Below are positions 1-7,051 of a stretch of DNA of 22,633 nt, one piece after another. The notes below the pieces were generated by a model, which did no database searches, was not told the DNA's origin, and was given only the letters and a program-made list of their open reading frames with translations. The stretch spans positions 1 to 22,633 of the forward strand of contig NZ_JARWGJ010000187.1 in assembly GCF_040409695.1 (NCBI RefSeq), read 5' to 3'. The translations under genes were made by a program, and so were the position numbers. Every line of letters begins with the position of its first letter. Positions within the stretch are counted from its first letter, which is position 1. Source of the DNA: Longimonas sp040409695 (GTDB lineage Bacteria; Bacteroidota; Rhodothermia; Rhodothermales; Salinibacteraceae).

Positions 1-1556
1 GAGCGGTAGAGCTTTTTCTGTTCAAAGAAAAGGGTCGGATTCGGGTCGTGCAGCGCGCTGTGCAGCAGGCCCTTGGCGTCGCGCGGAGTGGCGGGCATTA
101 CGACTTTGAGTCCGGGCACGTGGGCGAACCAGGCTTCGGGCGACTGCGAGTGAAACGGCCCGGCGCCAATCCCGCCCCCGTAGGGCGCGCGAATCGTGAC
201 GTTGACGGGCTGTCCCCAGCGGTAGTGGGTCTTGGCGAGGTTGTTTACGATCTGGTTGAAGCCGCAAGAGATGAAGTCGGCGTACTGCATCTCGATAACC
301 GGACGCAGCCCTTCGATCGCCAGGCCCAGTCCGGCGCCAATCGCGCCGCTTTCGATAATGGGCGTGTTGCGGATACGCTCGGGGCCGTAATGGTCTACGA
401 AGCCGTCGGTGACCTTGAAGACCCCACCGTACTCGGCGATGTCTTGTCCCATCATGAGCAGGTCGTCATCAGCCGCGAAGGCTTCGTCGAGGGCATCGGT
501 GATGGCGTCGATGTAGCGGCGTTCGGCAGTAGCAGTGCCGTCGTCGAGCGATGTAGCACGGGGCGGCGCGTCGTCGAGCGAGGGGACGGCGTAGACGGCA
601 TCGGCCTCCTCATCGGGCGTGCTCTCAATGGAGGGCTGGTCGAGCGCCCACTCAACGGCGTCGTCGACGGTAGCGGCAATCTCTTCGCGGACCTGCTCGA
701 TGTCGCTTTCCGACCAGCCACCTGCTACGCGCAGGTATTCTTCGAACCGAGCAACCGGGTCGCGGTCGGCCCAGATGTCCATCTTCTCGTCGGGGACGTA
801 TGCCGTGCCTGAGGCTTCCTCGTGGCCGCGCATCCGAAATGTGCGCATCTCCAGAAGCACCGGACCCCGCCGCAGGGCGGTTTCGCGGGCGTTGTTTACC
901 GCTTCGATCACGCCAAAGATGTCGTTGCCATCTACCGAGCGCCCGGGCATGTTGTAGCCGGAGGCCATCGATACGATCTCGGTTTCGGCAAGCGCTTCGT
1001 AGGTGGGGGTAGAGAGGCCGTATCCGTTGTTTTCGACAAGAAAGACCACGGGCAGATTCCACACCGCCGCCAGGTTGAGCGCTTCATGGAAGTCGCCCTC
1101 ACGGCTGCCGCCGTCGCCGCAGAAGGCGAGGGCCACCGCATCCTCCTGCTTGTACTGCAGCGCCTGTCCGATGCCGCAGGCCACCGGAAGCATGGCCGCC
1201 ATGTGCGAGATCATGCCGATGATGCGCTGTTCGGGCAGGCCAAAGTGAAACGTGCGGTCGCGCCCCTTCGTGAAGGCGCCCTCGCGGCCAAACAGCTGGC
1301 AGAGCAGCCGGCGTAGGGGTACCTTGCGGGTCGTCCACACCCCCAGGTTGCGGTGCATCGGCAAGATGTAGTCCTGCTCCTGAAGGGCCCATGCGGAGCC
1401 TACGGCGATTGCCTCCTGCCCGTATCCGCTAAACCACTTGCTGATGCGCCCCTGGCGGATGAGCCGCAGCATCTTGTCCTCGATGGCACGCGGGGTGAGG
1501 AGGGCACGGTAGAGCGCATCAACGTCGACGCGGGTAGACACGGTCGGGGCAATCAT
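1..1556 (-). CDS. Fused alpha/beta E1 component of a 2-oxoacid dehydrogenase complex (3' end cut by window)
   Basis: Thiamine-diphosphate (TPP)-dependent decarboxylase of a 2-oxoacid dehydrogenase complex (pyruvate or branched-chain type). It decarboxylates the 2-oxoacid and passes the acyl group to lipoyl-E2. Reading the minus strand from the ATG at 1556 gives 518 codons before the window ends. Residues 1-300 are the alpha part, with the TPP motif GDG at 147-149 and NN at 176-177 (26 residues between). An acidic linker (about 305-345) leads into the beta part, starting near RRYIDAITDALDEAF, with IIESGAIGAGLGLAIEG and the QYADFI stretch. Alpha and beta are usually separate genes of about 330-400 residues each; here they are one chain, as known in several Bacteroidota and Rhodothermota. 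The remaining C-terminal beta region lies outside. It follows tonB by 52 bp on the same strand. No Shine-Dalgarno precedes the ATG. Substrate (pyruvate versus branched-chain) cannot be decided here. Confidence 0.93.
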   Translation of the reverse strand, partial: MIAPTVSTRVDVDALYRALLTPRAIEDKMLRLIRQGRISKWFSGYGQEAIAVGSAWALQEQDYILPMHRNLGVWTTRKVPLRRLLCQLFGREGAFTKGRDRTFHFGLPEQRIIGMISHMAAMLPVACGIGQALQYKQEDAVALAFCGDGGSREGDFHEALNLAAVWNLPVVFLVENNGYGLSTPTYEALAETEIVSMASGYNMPGRSVDGNDIFGVIEAVNNARETALRRGPVLLEMRTFRMRGHEEASGTAYVPDEKMDIWADRDPVARFEEYLRVAGGWSESDIEQVREEIAATVDDAVEWALDQPSIESTPDEEADAVYAVPSLDDAPPRATSLDDGTATAERRYIDAITDALDEAFAADDDLLMMGQDIAEYGGVFKVTDGFVDHYGPERIRNTPIIESGAIGAGLGLAIEGLRPVIEMQYADFISCGFNQIVNNLAKTHYRWGQPVNVTIRAPYGGGIGAGPFHSQSPEAWFAHVPGLKVVMPATPRDAKGLLHSALHDPNPTLFFEQKKLYR

Positions 1557-1608
1557 ACAGGCAGAGGGGAAATGAGTGATGGGCAACGCGGGCGATGCAG
1601 GCGCCTGC

Positions 1609-2352
1609 TTATTCAAGGCGGAAGGTGAAAGTAATGACGCCAGTCTGGTTCTCTTGCGGTGCGCCCGGCGGCAGGGCGTTGAAGCGCCAGCGCGACAGCG
1701 TTTCCATGACGGCCGCGTCGAGCTCGGGCGAGCCGCGCTGCAGCGGAATACGGCGGATGATGTTGCCCCGTGGGTCAACGGTAATCTGCACCCGCACGGT
1801 CGCGTTCACCTGTTCGTTGTACGGCGGCAGCGGCGCAAACTGCGGATCGCGGTTCAGGCCCTCGATGTCGTACGGCGCGGTGCGCTCTTCGGTGGTCGAG
1901 TCGCCGGGATCGGCGTCGTCGGCCCCGTCGGTCGTCGTAGCCTCTTGCGCTTCGGCCCCCTCATCGTCGGCTTCGGGGTCCGGGTCGGCCGTCTCGCGGC
2001 CCTCCTCTGGATCGGTTTCGGGCACCGGGTCGGCCTCTTCCTCATCGGTCGGGGGCACGGCTTCGTCGGTCGGGTCGGCATCGGGCAGGTCGACCGGGTC
2101 GGGCTCGGCCTCATCAACCGGATCGGTTTCAGGCTGCTCTTCCGGCTCTGGCGTTTCGGGGGCCGACTCGGTAGGCGTGGTCTCTTCAACGGCCTCCACC
2201 GGCTGCCCTGCCGCGAACGGACCGAACTCCACCTCCATATACCCAATCTGAGGCGCATCGGGGCGGTTGGCACTCAGGAGCGCAAACAGCAGCAACAGCA
2301 GCAGGTGCAAGGCCGTCGTCGTTCCCAGACTAATCCAGTCGCTCCGGCTCAT
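1609..2352 (-). CDS. TonB family energy-transducing protein
   Basis: Inner-membrane protein of 247 residues that couples the proton motive force to outer-membrane TonB-dependent transporters, or a related TonB-like protein. A short cytoplasmic start is followed by one membrane segment (about 9-27, rich in Leu). Then comes a long periplasmic linker (about 45-165) dominated by Glu, Asp, Pro and Thr. The C-terminal domain (about 170-247) has the family pattern VRVQITVDPRGNI followed by LDAAVMETLSRWRF. Classical TonB linkers are Pro/Lys plus Pro/Glu; this one is almost purely acidic, which fits a halophile. No exbB or exbD is visible beside it. The downstream E1 gene follows after 52 bp, so the two may share a transcript, although no functional link is evident. 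Confidence 0.88.
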   Translation of the reverse strand: MSRSDWISLGTTTALHLLLLLLFALLSANRPDAPQIGYMEVEFGPFAAGQPVEAVEETTPTESAPETPEPEEQPETDPVDEAEPDPVDLPDADPTDEAVPPTDEEEADPVPETDPEEGRETADPDPEADDEGAEAQEATTTDGADDADPGDSTTEERTAPYDIEGLNRDPQFAPLPPYNEQVNATVRVQITVDPRGNIIRRIPLQRGSPELDAAVMETLSRWRFNALPPGAPQENQTGVITFTFRLE

Positions 2353-2619
2353 AACAGCAAGCAGTCGATGAAAGAGGCATCGGTGTAGGTTCGCATTAGA
2401 GGGATGCGCACCTGTACGCCCGCTCTATCGGGAAGATTCGTACAGGCTGCCCCTCGTGGCATGTGCATACTGCTCAGGTACCGGGGCGTAGGAGCTTCGA
2501 TCAGAGCGCGTCGCGTACCCCCATGCTCTCGCCCACTACGCCCGTCCATGCAAGCTAATCTGCTGACGCAGCACGTCTGCGCAGCATGTGGATGGGGCAA
2601 AACGGATCGGATAGCGCAT
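2353..2619. other. Intergenic region between usp and tonB
   Basis: No convincing gene is seen. It must hold the tonB promoter (minus strand) and the 3' end of the usp transcript. The only clear structure is the imperfect dyad at 2561-2586. Confidence 0.5.
2561..2586 (-). terminator. Stem-loop downstream of the tandem Usp gene, possible transcript end
   Basis: TGCTGACGCAG (2561-2571) pairs with CTGCGCAGCA (2577-2586) with one bulged base and a 5-nt loop. It lies 34-59 nt beyond the usp stop in the minus direction. No T-run follows it, so intrinsic termination is uncertain. It could instead be a 3'-end stabilising hairpin. Confidence 0.3.
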
Positions 2620-3558
2620 CTACGCCTCCTGGAAGATCTGGGCATTATCCACGATGGTCTTGCCAAAGTTCTTGACGACGAAGACCGGGCAGGGCGCGCG
2701 GCGCACCACCTTTTCCGTGACGCTACCGACCAGGAAGCGCTTTAGTCCGGTACGGCCGTGCGTGCCCATCAAGATCAGATCGGCGCCAATGCCATTTACC
2801 GTGTCGACGATATCGTACGCGGCGTATCCGGCCAGCACCTGCGTATCCACCTTGCACCCGCGCTCACGCAGCTGCTTGGCATAGTGCTGAAGCGATTTCT
2901 CGGCCCGGTCCATGACATCCGGTAAGATGGGCGTAATGGGGTCGACGCCGTAGACCGACGGGTAGGCAACGTCTTCGATGACATGAAGCAGGTGCAGGCT
3001 GGCCCCGTATAGGGTGGCCATGCCCTGCGCATGGGCAACCACATCGGCGGTGTGCTCTGAGAGGTCGACAGGAACCAGAATAGTGTTGATGGGCGAAGCT
3101 GAAGGCATGGCGTCTGCGTCGTCGGTGGCGGCTTTGCAGAGCACCGTGAAGACCGGGCATGCGGCCCGGCGCACCACCTCTTCTGCTACGCTACCGCTGA
3201 GAAGGCGGTCGGCGCCGCGGCGTCCGTGCGTGCCCATCACGACGACATCGACATCGCTCTCGTCGGCCCGCCGTACGATCGCCTCCGCCGGCGACACGTC
3301 TTTGACCTGGTGGTAGACAACAGGGACGGGCACAGAGGTGTCGTCGTCGGGGTCGGGGGCGTATTGCAGGCTCTCCCCGTCTTCACCTTCTTCGAGCGGA
3401 AGATACTCCATAGGGCGATCCTCTGAGGCATCGCCAACCACAGTGAGCACGTGCACCGTAGCACCGGTTTGCTTGGCCAGATGAATGGCATGCTCAAAGG
3501 CCTCCTCAGCGCAGGGCGAGAAGTCGGTAGGGAAGAGGATGTTATCTACGGTAAGCAT
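2620..3558 (-). CDS. Tandem-domain universal stress protein, ATP-binding type
   Basis: Cytoplasmic stress protein of 312 residues with two UspA domains (about 1-142 and 157-296). Each domain keeps the nucleotide-binding signature G-2x-G-9x-G-S: Gly109, Gly112, Gly122-Ser123 in the first and Gly265, Gly268, Gly278-Ser279 in the second. Both also have the start VDNILFPTDFS / INTILVPVDLS. The first domain carries an acidic insertion around 45-76. Tandem ATP-binding Usps in other bacteria respond to hypoxia, nutrient and redox stress, but the specific role here is not known. It is the last gene of a probable kinase-regulator-usp run: it starts 105 bp after the response regulator stop, and that gap contains a 17-bp perfect dyad. 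The start at 3558 puts the first beta strand at residue 5, as expected. Confidence 0.9.
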   Translation of the reverse strand: MLTVDNILFPTDFSPCAEEAFEHAIHLAKQTGATVHVLTVVGDASEDRPMEYLPLEEGEDGESLQYAPDPDDDTSVPVPVVYHQVKDVSPAEAIVRRADESDVDVVVMGTHGRRGADRLLSGSVAEEVVRRAACPVFTVLCKAATDDADAMPSASPINTILVPVDLSEHTADVVAHAQGMATLYGASLHLLHVIEDVAYPSVYGVDPITPILPDVMDRAEKSLQHYAKQLRERGCKVDTQVLAGYAAYDIVDTVNGIGADLILMGTHGRTGLKRFLVGSVTEKVVRRAPCPVFVVKNFGKTIVDNAQIFQEA

Positions 3559-3603
3559 AGGAACGAGAGACGTTAGGGCGAGAGAACAAGAACGAGCCGG
3601 TAA

Positions 3604-3620
3604 AGCATGCTATTCATGCT
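3604..3620. promoter_or_regulatory. 17-bp dyad upstream of the tandem usp, candidate operator
   Basis: AGCATG-CTATT-CATGCT is a perfect 6-5-6 inverted repeat, 46-62 bp upstream of the usp start and in the gap after the response regulator gene. Its position suits a binding site for a dimeric regulator. Which regulator binds is unknown. Confidence 0.3.
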
Positions 3621-3663
3621 GGTGATGCATGATCGTAATGGATACGGGCGGACTCAGCAGTGG

Positions 3664-4317
3664 TCATCCGGCTTCACTTTCAACCCACTGTACGGCACGC
3701 TGCATCAACTCCGTGGCCGAATCCAGGTTCAGTTTCTTCTTGATCCGTGCGCGGTAGGATTCAATGGTTTTGACGGAAAGGTGTAGCCGCTCGGCTATGT
3801 CGCGCGTGCTGATGCCTTGCCCGGTAAGCTCGAACACCTCCAGCTCGCGATCGGAGAGAATTTCGAGGGGCGACTGCATGAGGCGTTCGCGTCCGCCCTC
3901 GGCCATGCTTAGCAGCAGGCGTTCGTTGATTTCATCGCTCACGTAGATGCCGCCGTTGAGCACCTGACGGACGGCCTGCACGATCACGTCGGCTGCCTCA
4001 AGCTTCATGACGTAGCCTCGCGATCCGGCTCGGATGGCGCGCTCGGCATAGAGCACCTCATCGTGCCGCGACACCACGAGCGTACGGATATCGGGATACC
4101 GGGCTTGCATGTGCTTGAGCAGTTCCATACCGCTCATGCCGGGAAGCGAGATGTCGATAATCGCAAGGTCGGGCGCAAGTGCATCGATCTGCTCCAGCGC
4201 CTCCTCAGCACTCTGCATCTGGGCCGCCACGTTGAAATCGACCTCCCCATCGAGGGAGAGGGCCAGTCCCTTCCGCATGAGCGGGTGGTCGTCTACAATG
4301 ATGATGTCGTACGTCAT
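3664..4317 (-). CDS. NarL/LuxR-family DNA-binding response regulator
   Basis: Cytoplasmic response regulator of 217 residues. The receiver domain (1-120) has the acidic pocket DD at 9-10, the phospho-acceptor Asp55 in LAIIDISLPG, Ser83 and Lys105. The C-terminal LuxR-type helix-turn-helix (about 150-210) begins LSDRELEVFEL and contains the recognition-helix stretch HLSVKTIESYRARIKKKL. The ATG at 4317 is chosen over one 60 bp upstream because it puts the first receiver strand (YDIIIVDDHP) at residue 3; the extra 20 residues look non-coding. It lies 74 bp downstream of the sensor kinase gene, and HisKA_3-type kinases pair with NarL-type regulators, so the two form a cognate pair by inference. 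Likely targets are the neighbouring usp genes and perhaps the cbb3 oxidase locus. Confidence 0.93.
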   Translation of the reverse strand: MTYDIIIVDDHPLMRKGLALSLDGEVDFNVAAQMQSAEEALEQIDALAPDLAIIDISLPGMSGMELLKHMQARYPDIRTLVVSRHDEVLYAERAIRAGSRGYVMKLEAADVIVQAVRQVLNGGIYVSDEINERLLLSMAEGGRERLMQSPLEILSDRELEVFELTGQGISTRDIAERLHLSVKTIESYRARIKKKLNLDSATELMQRAVQWVESEAG

Positions 4318-4391
4318 AGAAGGAGGCGGTTGAATCCAAAAGTTAGGTGTATGAGAGGGTGCTGTAACGTGGTACACGCTACAGCGCAGCG

Positions 4392-6302
4392 TCAGTTAGG
4401 GTGATCGGCGGTGCGGGGCAGCGTACAGGTAACGGTTGCCCCTTCGCCGAGCGTGCTGTTCACATCAAACGTGCCGCCCATGATGCGAGCCCGGTATTTC
4501 ATGATGCTGAGCCCCATGCCCCCGTTCTGGGCGGCCGCATCGTCAAAGCCGGAGCCGTCATCCTGAATGCGCAGGCGTACTTGCCGGTCGCTGCCGGCCA
4601 GTATGAGGCGCAGGTGCTCGGCGTTGCCATGGCGTACAGCGTTTGTAACGGCCTCTTGTGCAATACGGTACAGGTGCGTGGCAGCCTGGCTGTTGTGCAC
4701 AAGCGTGGTACCCGTTTCTTCGAAGCTGCACGACACGTCAAACAATCGTTTGGCGTTATCGGCGAGTCGGCGCAGCGCCTCAGACAGTCCGCTGGCCTCC
4801 AGGTCGACGGGGGTAAGCCCACGCGCCAGGTCGCGAGCATACTGGTCGGCATCACGCACGAGGTCCGTGATCTCGGCTGCATCATCGGCCATGGGGTGCC
4901 CCTCTTTTTTGAGACGGTCGGCCATGTTTTTGAGAAGGAGTCCGGTACCTGTGAGCATCTGTCCGAGCCCGTCGTGCAGGTCCTGTCCGATGCGGCGGCG
5001 CTCCTGCTCGCTAATGCTAAGAATCTCTTTCTCGAGGCGCCGTCGCTCAGAAATGTCGCGTACAATGCCGGTGAACGTGGTGCGGTCGTGCCGCTGGACC
5101 TCACTCACGGCCAGGTCCATCGGGAAGGTAGATCCATCTTTGCGCTGCCCGGTCACCTCACGCCCGATGCCGATAATCTGGCGCCGTCCGGTATCATGGT
5201 AGCTCTGGATGTAGCTGTCGTGCTCCTCGCTGTAGGGGTCGGGCATGAGGATGCGCACGTTTTCGCCGATGACTTCGCGCGCCTCGTATCCGAAAATATC
5301 TTCGGCGGCTTCGTTGAACGATTCGATATGCCCGCGTGCATCAATGGTGATGATGCCGTCGACAGTCGTTTCAAGGATAGCCTGCGCCTTGGCTTCGCTA
5401 ATCTGGAGCGCCTGTTTGGTGCGCCACTGCTCAACGGCCCCGGCGAGCACGTTAGCAAGTGCTTGTAGAAAGAAGACTTCCTGATCGCTAAACGAGCGTT
5501 CGGTGCGGGTGTGGGCCCCCAGCACGCCAAACGGCTCGGGCGAACTGGCGATCGCAACGCTGATTCCGCTGCGCATCCCGTTGTCGGTAAGGAGCGGAGG
5601 GAAGGCGAACCCGTCACGCGTGTCGGGCGCGGTAACAACGACCGGGCCGTCGGCCTGCAGAGTATATCCGGCTTGCGAGAGGGTGCTCTCGTAGCTGTAG
5701 GGGATGCATGTAGTGCCAATCATATCAGCCGGCCAGCCAGATCCGGCCCGGAGCGTAAAGCTGTGGGCATCAGGCTTGTACTGAAGCACTTTACATGCGT
5801 CTACGTCCAGCAAAGGAGGCACAACATGCGCCACGTAAGCCATGAGCACATCAAGCTCGGTCTCGGAGAGTGCGCGGCGGCTTACGTCGGAAACGACCGC
5901 CTGCGCCACGGCTGCAGTGGGGGCGTGGCCCTGCAGCGTGCGATGCGCCGGCGTGGCGTGATACTGCTCAATCGCATTCAGCCGCACGTCGAGCCGGCTG
6001 CGTTCGCTGAGCGTGGTGATACAGTCGTCAATGTCCGCCTCAAAAAACGCGTGGATGCGCTGCTTCGACGCGTTGGGCGCTACAACCAGCAGCAGCAGAC
6101 GGTCGCACTGCGCACGGATGCGAGCAATGGCTTCAAGGGATACGGGCGGGCAAAGCACGACCAGGTCTACGTTGGGCGATACCGGATGGAGCAGGTCGGC
6201 ATCGGCTGATGCGACAAGGGTTACCGCATACTGACGACGCTGCAGGGCTTCATGCAACGCGCGGCGGGTTTCGCCAGGTGGGCCAACGAGAAGGGTGTTC
6301 AT
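4392..6302 (-). CDS. NarL-type sensor histidine kinase with GAF and FixL-like heme PAS domain
   Basis: Sensor kinase of 636 residues with no obvious membrane segment. Order: a receiver-like fold without acidic or phospho-acceptor residues (1-112), GAF-like domain (about 148-298), PAS (about 303-418), HisKA_3 with DLHDGLGQ and phospho-acceptor His443, and HATPase with the N-box near Asn554 and the glycine boxes DDGSGF (581) and GGMGLS (594). The PAS part closely follows FixL: RILMPDPY, then HDSY with His361, then IIGIGR with Arg381, then GQRKDGSTFPM. His361 and Arg381 are 20 residues apart, as are heme-ligand His200 and ligand-sensing Arg220 of Bradyrhizobium FixL. Heme-based oxygen sensing is therefore inferred. 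The ATG at 6302 is preferred over one 42 bp upstream because the first strand (NTLLVGPPG) follows directly. The cognate regulator gene is 74 bp downstream. Confidence 0.92.
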   Translation of the reverse strand: MNTLLVGPPGETRRALHEALQRRQYAVTLVASADADLLHPVSPNVDLVVLCPPVSLEAIARIRAQCDRLLLLVVAPNASKQRIHAFFEADIDDCITTLSERSRLDVRLNAIEQYHATPAHRTLQGHAPTAAVAQAVVSDVSRRALSETELDVLMAYVAHVVPPLLDVDACKVLQYKPDAHSFTLRAGSGWPADMIGTTCIPYSYESTLSQAGYTLQADGPVVVTAPDTRDGFAFPPLLTDNGMRSGISVAIASSPEPFGVLGAHTRTERSFSDQEVFFLQALANVLAGAVEQWRTKQALQISEAKAQAILETTVDGIITIDARGHIESFNEAAEDIFGYEAREVIGENVRILMPDPYSEEHDSYIQSYHDTGRRQIIGIGREVTGQRKDGSTFPMDLAVSEVQRHDRTTFTGIVRDISERRRLEKEILSISEQERRRIGQDLHDGLGQMLTGTGLLLKNMADRLKKEGHPMADDAAEITDLVRDADQYARDLARGLTPVDLEASGLSEALRRLADNAKRLFDVSCSFEETGTTLVHNSQAATHLYRIAQEAVTNAVRHGNAEHLRLILAGSDRQVRLRIQDDGSGFDDAAAQNGGMGLSIMKYRARIMGGTFDVNSTLGEGATVTCTLPRTADHPN

Positions 6303-6364
6303 ACAGCTACGCAATAGTGGAAGAGGGAGGCGGGGCGCATCCACCAGGCACTGCAGCGTGTGCT

Positions 6365-6397
6365 ATCTTACCTGGAATAAAATCTTACTGGAATAAA
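6365..6397. repeat. Tandem 17/16-bp repeat upstream of the sensor kinase
   Basis: ATCTTACCTGGAATAAA (6365-6381) is followed directly by ATCTTACTGGAATAAA (6382-6397), differing by one C. The TGGAATAAA core recurs at 6518-6526. The pair lies 63-95 bp upstream of the kinase ATG, a usual place for promoter or activator sites. Confidence 0.6.
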
Positions 6398-6596
6398 AAA
6401 GACGGGCGGCGCGAGTAGCCGTTTCAGGTCGTTCAGGTAGAAGCTCTGTCCGGTTCAGTAGCGATTGATTGTTTAAAGAAGGCACGGCAGAAAGTACAGG
6501 TCAATACTCAATACAGATGGAATAAAGACGTATACGTTCAAGAACGGTGCAGCGGAATCTGTTGTACGTTCGTCATACGCACTCGCTATACGCCTA

Positions 6597-6620
6597 CAGT
6601 ATCACATCCAGTATCACATC
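6597..6620. repeat. Perfect 12-bp tandem duplication
   Basis: CAGTATCACATC occurs twice in a row (6597-6608, 6609-6620) in the middle of the divergent intergenic region. It may be a repeated protein site or simply a slippage duplication. Confidence 0.55.
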
Positions 6621-6651
6621 TACGGTATTGGGGGGACGCAATGTACTGTGA

Positions 6652-6678
6652 AGCTGCTTCATAAGAAATAAAGCAGCT
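6652..6678. promoter_or_regulatory. 8-bp inverted repeat with 11-nt A-rich loop
   Basis: AGCTGCTT (6652-6659) and AAGCAGCT (6671-6678) flank an A-rich spacer. It could be an operator or a transcript hairpin. No T-tract follows on either strand, so a terminator is unlikely. Confidence 0.3.
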
Positions 6679-6733
6679 GGCAGACCGGTTGTCGCACAGG
6701 CTCCGGCTCCGCGTGTACGCATACGCCCTATCA

Positions 6734-6756
6734 GCGTGTGGGGCTGTCCCCGACGC
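6734..6756. promoter_or_regulatory. GC-rich dyad GTGT-GGGG-CTGT-CCCC, candidate operator or structured leader
   Basis: GCGT (6734-6737) pairs with ACGC (6753-6756), and GGGG (6740-6743) with CCCC (6748-6751) around CTGT. The TGTGGGG arm (6737-6743) can instead pair with CCCCACA at 6772-6778. A similar dyad preceded by GTGT lies upstream of ccoN (8166-8190). Confidence 0.3.
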
Positions 6757-7051
6757 AGTGCTTCACAGTTTCCCCACAGAGGAGGTGCGCAACATGCTGG
6801 CAGGCGGGTAAAAGGGATATTGGCTTATTAAATGCACACTCGCACTGTTGCATGGTGTGCCGTCGCATGGGTGCACGCATGCAGCCCGGTAGCAGTGCTG
6901 TAGAAAAGTCCCGTAGAAGATAGAGAGCCGGGTGTTCTGATAGGGGAACGGCTTGGTCTTCTACGGCAGGCAGTTATCAGCTACTGACAGCGTCGACCGG
7001 TGCTAAGCGAGTCTTTTACCCCTTGCCATGTTTACCTAATCGGGCACAGCC

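Larger units (their letters stand above)
6303..7051. other. Repeat-rich divergent regulatory region between the sensor kinase and the Usp-like gene
   Basis: 749 bp without a credible gene; the only plus-strand frame of note (6738-6923) is Cys-rich, unlike any known family, and lacks the third-position GC of its neighbours. It holds a tandem repeat close to the kinase start (6365-6397), a third copy of TGGAATAAA (6518-6526), the palindrome ACGTATACGT (6528-6537), a 12-bp tandem duplication (6597-6620), an 8-bp dyad (6652-6678) and a GC-rich dyad (6734-6756). The region is AT-richer than the flanking genes and must contain both divergent promoters. Confidence 0.6.

Noticed and set aside
1576..2388. 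Long plus-strand open frames opposite tonB
   Set aside because: Arise from the repetitive acidic codons of the TonB linker read on the other strand (Gly/Arg/Val-rich, low complexity).
4401..5468. 355-residue plus-strand frame opposite the sensor kinase
   Set aside because: Mirror frame of a gene with clear kinase motifs; it shows no motif itself.
6738..6923. 61-residue plus-strand frame in the divergent intergenic region
   Set aside because: Cys/Arg-rich, no recognisable motif, crosses a dyad and lacks coding-like base use.
6937..6979. CTGATA ... TATCAG inverted repeat upstream of the Usp-like gene
   Set aside because: Only 6-bp arms more than 30 bp apart; expected by chance.
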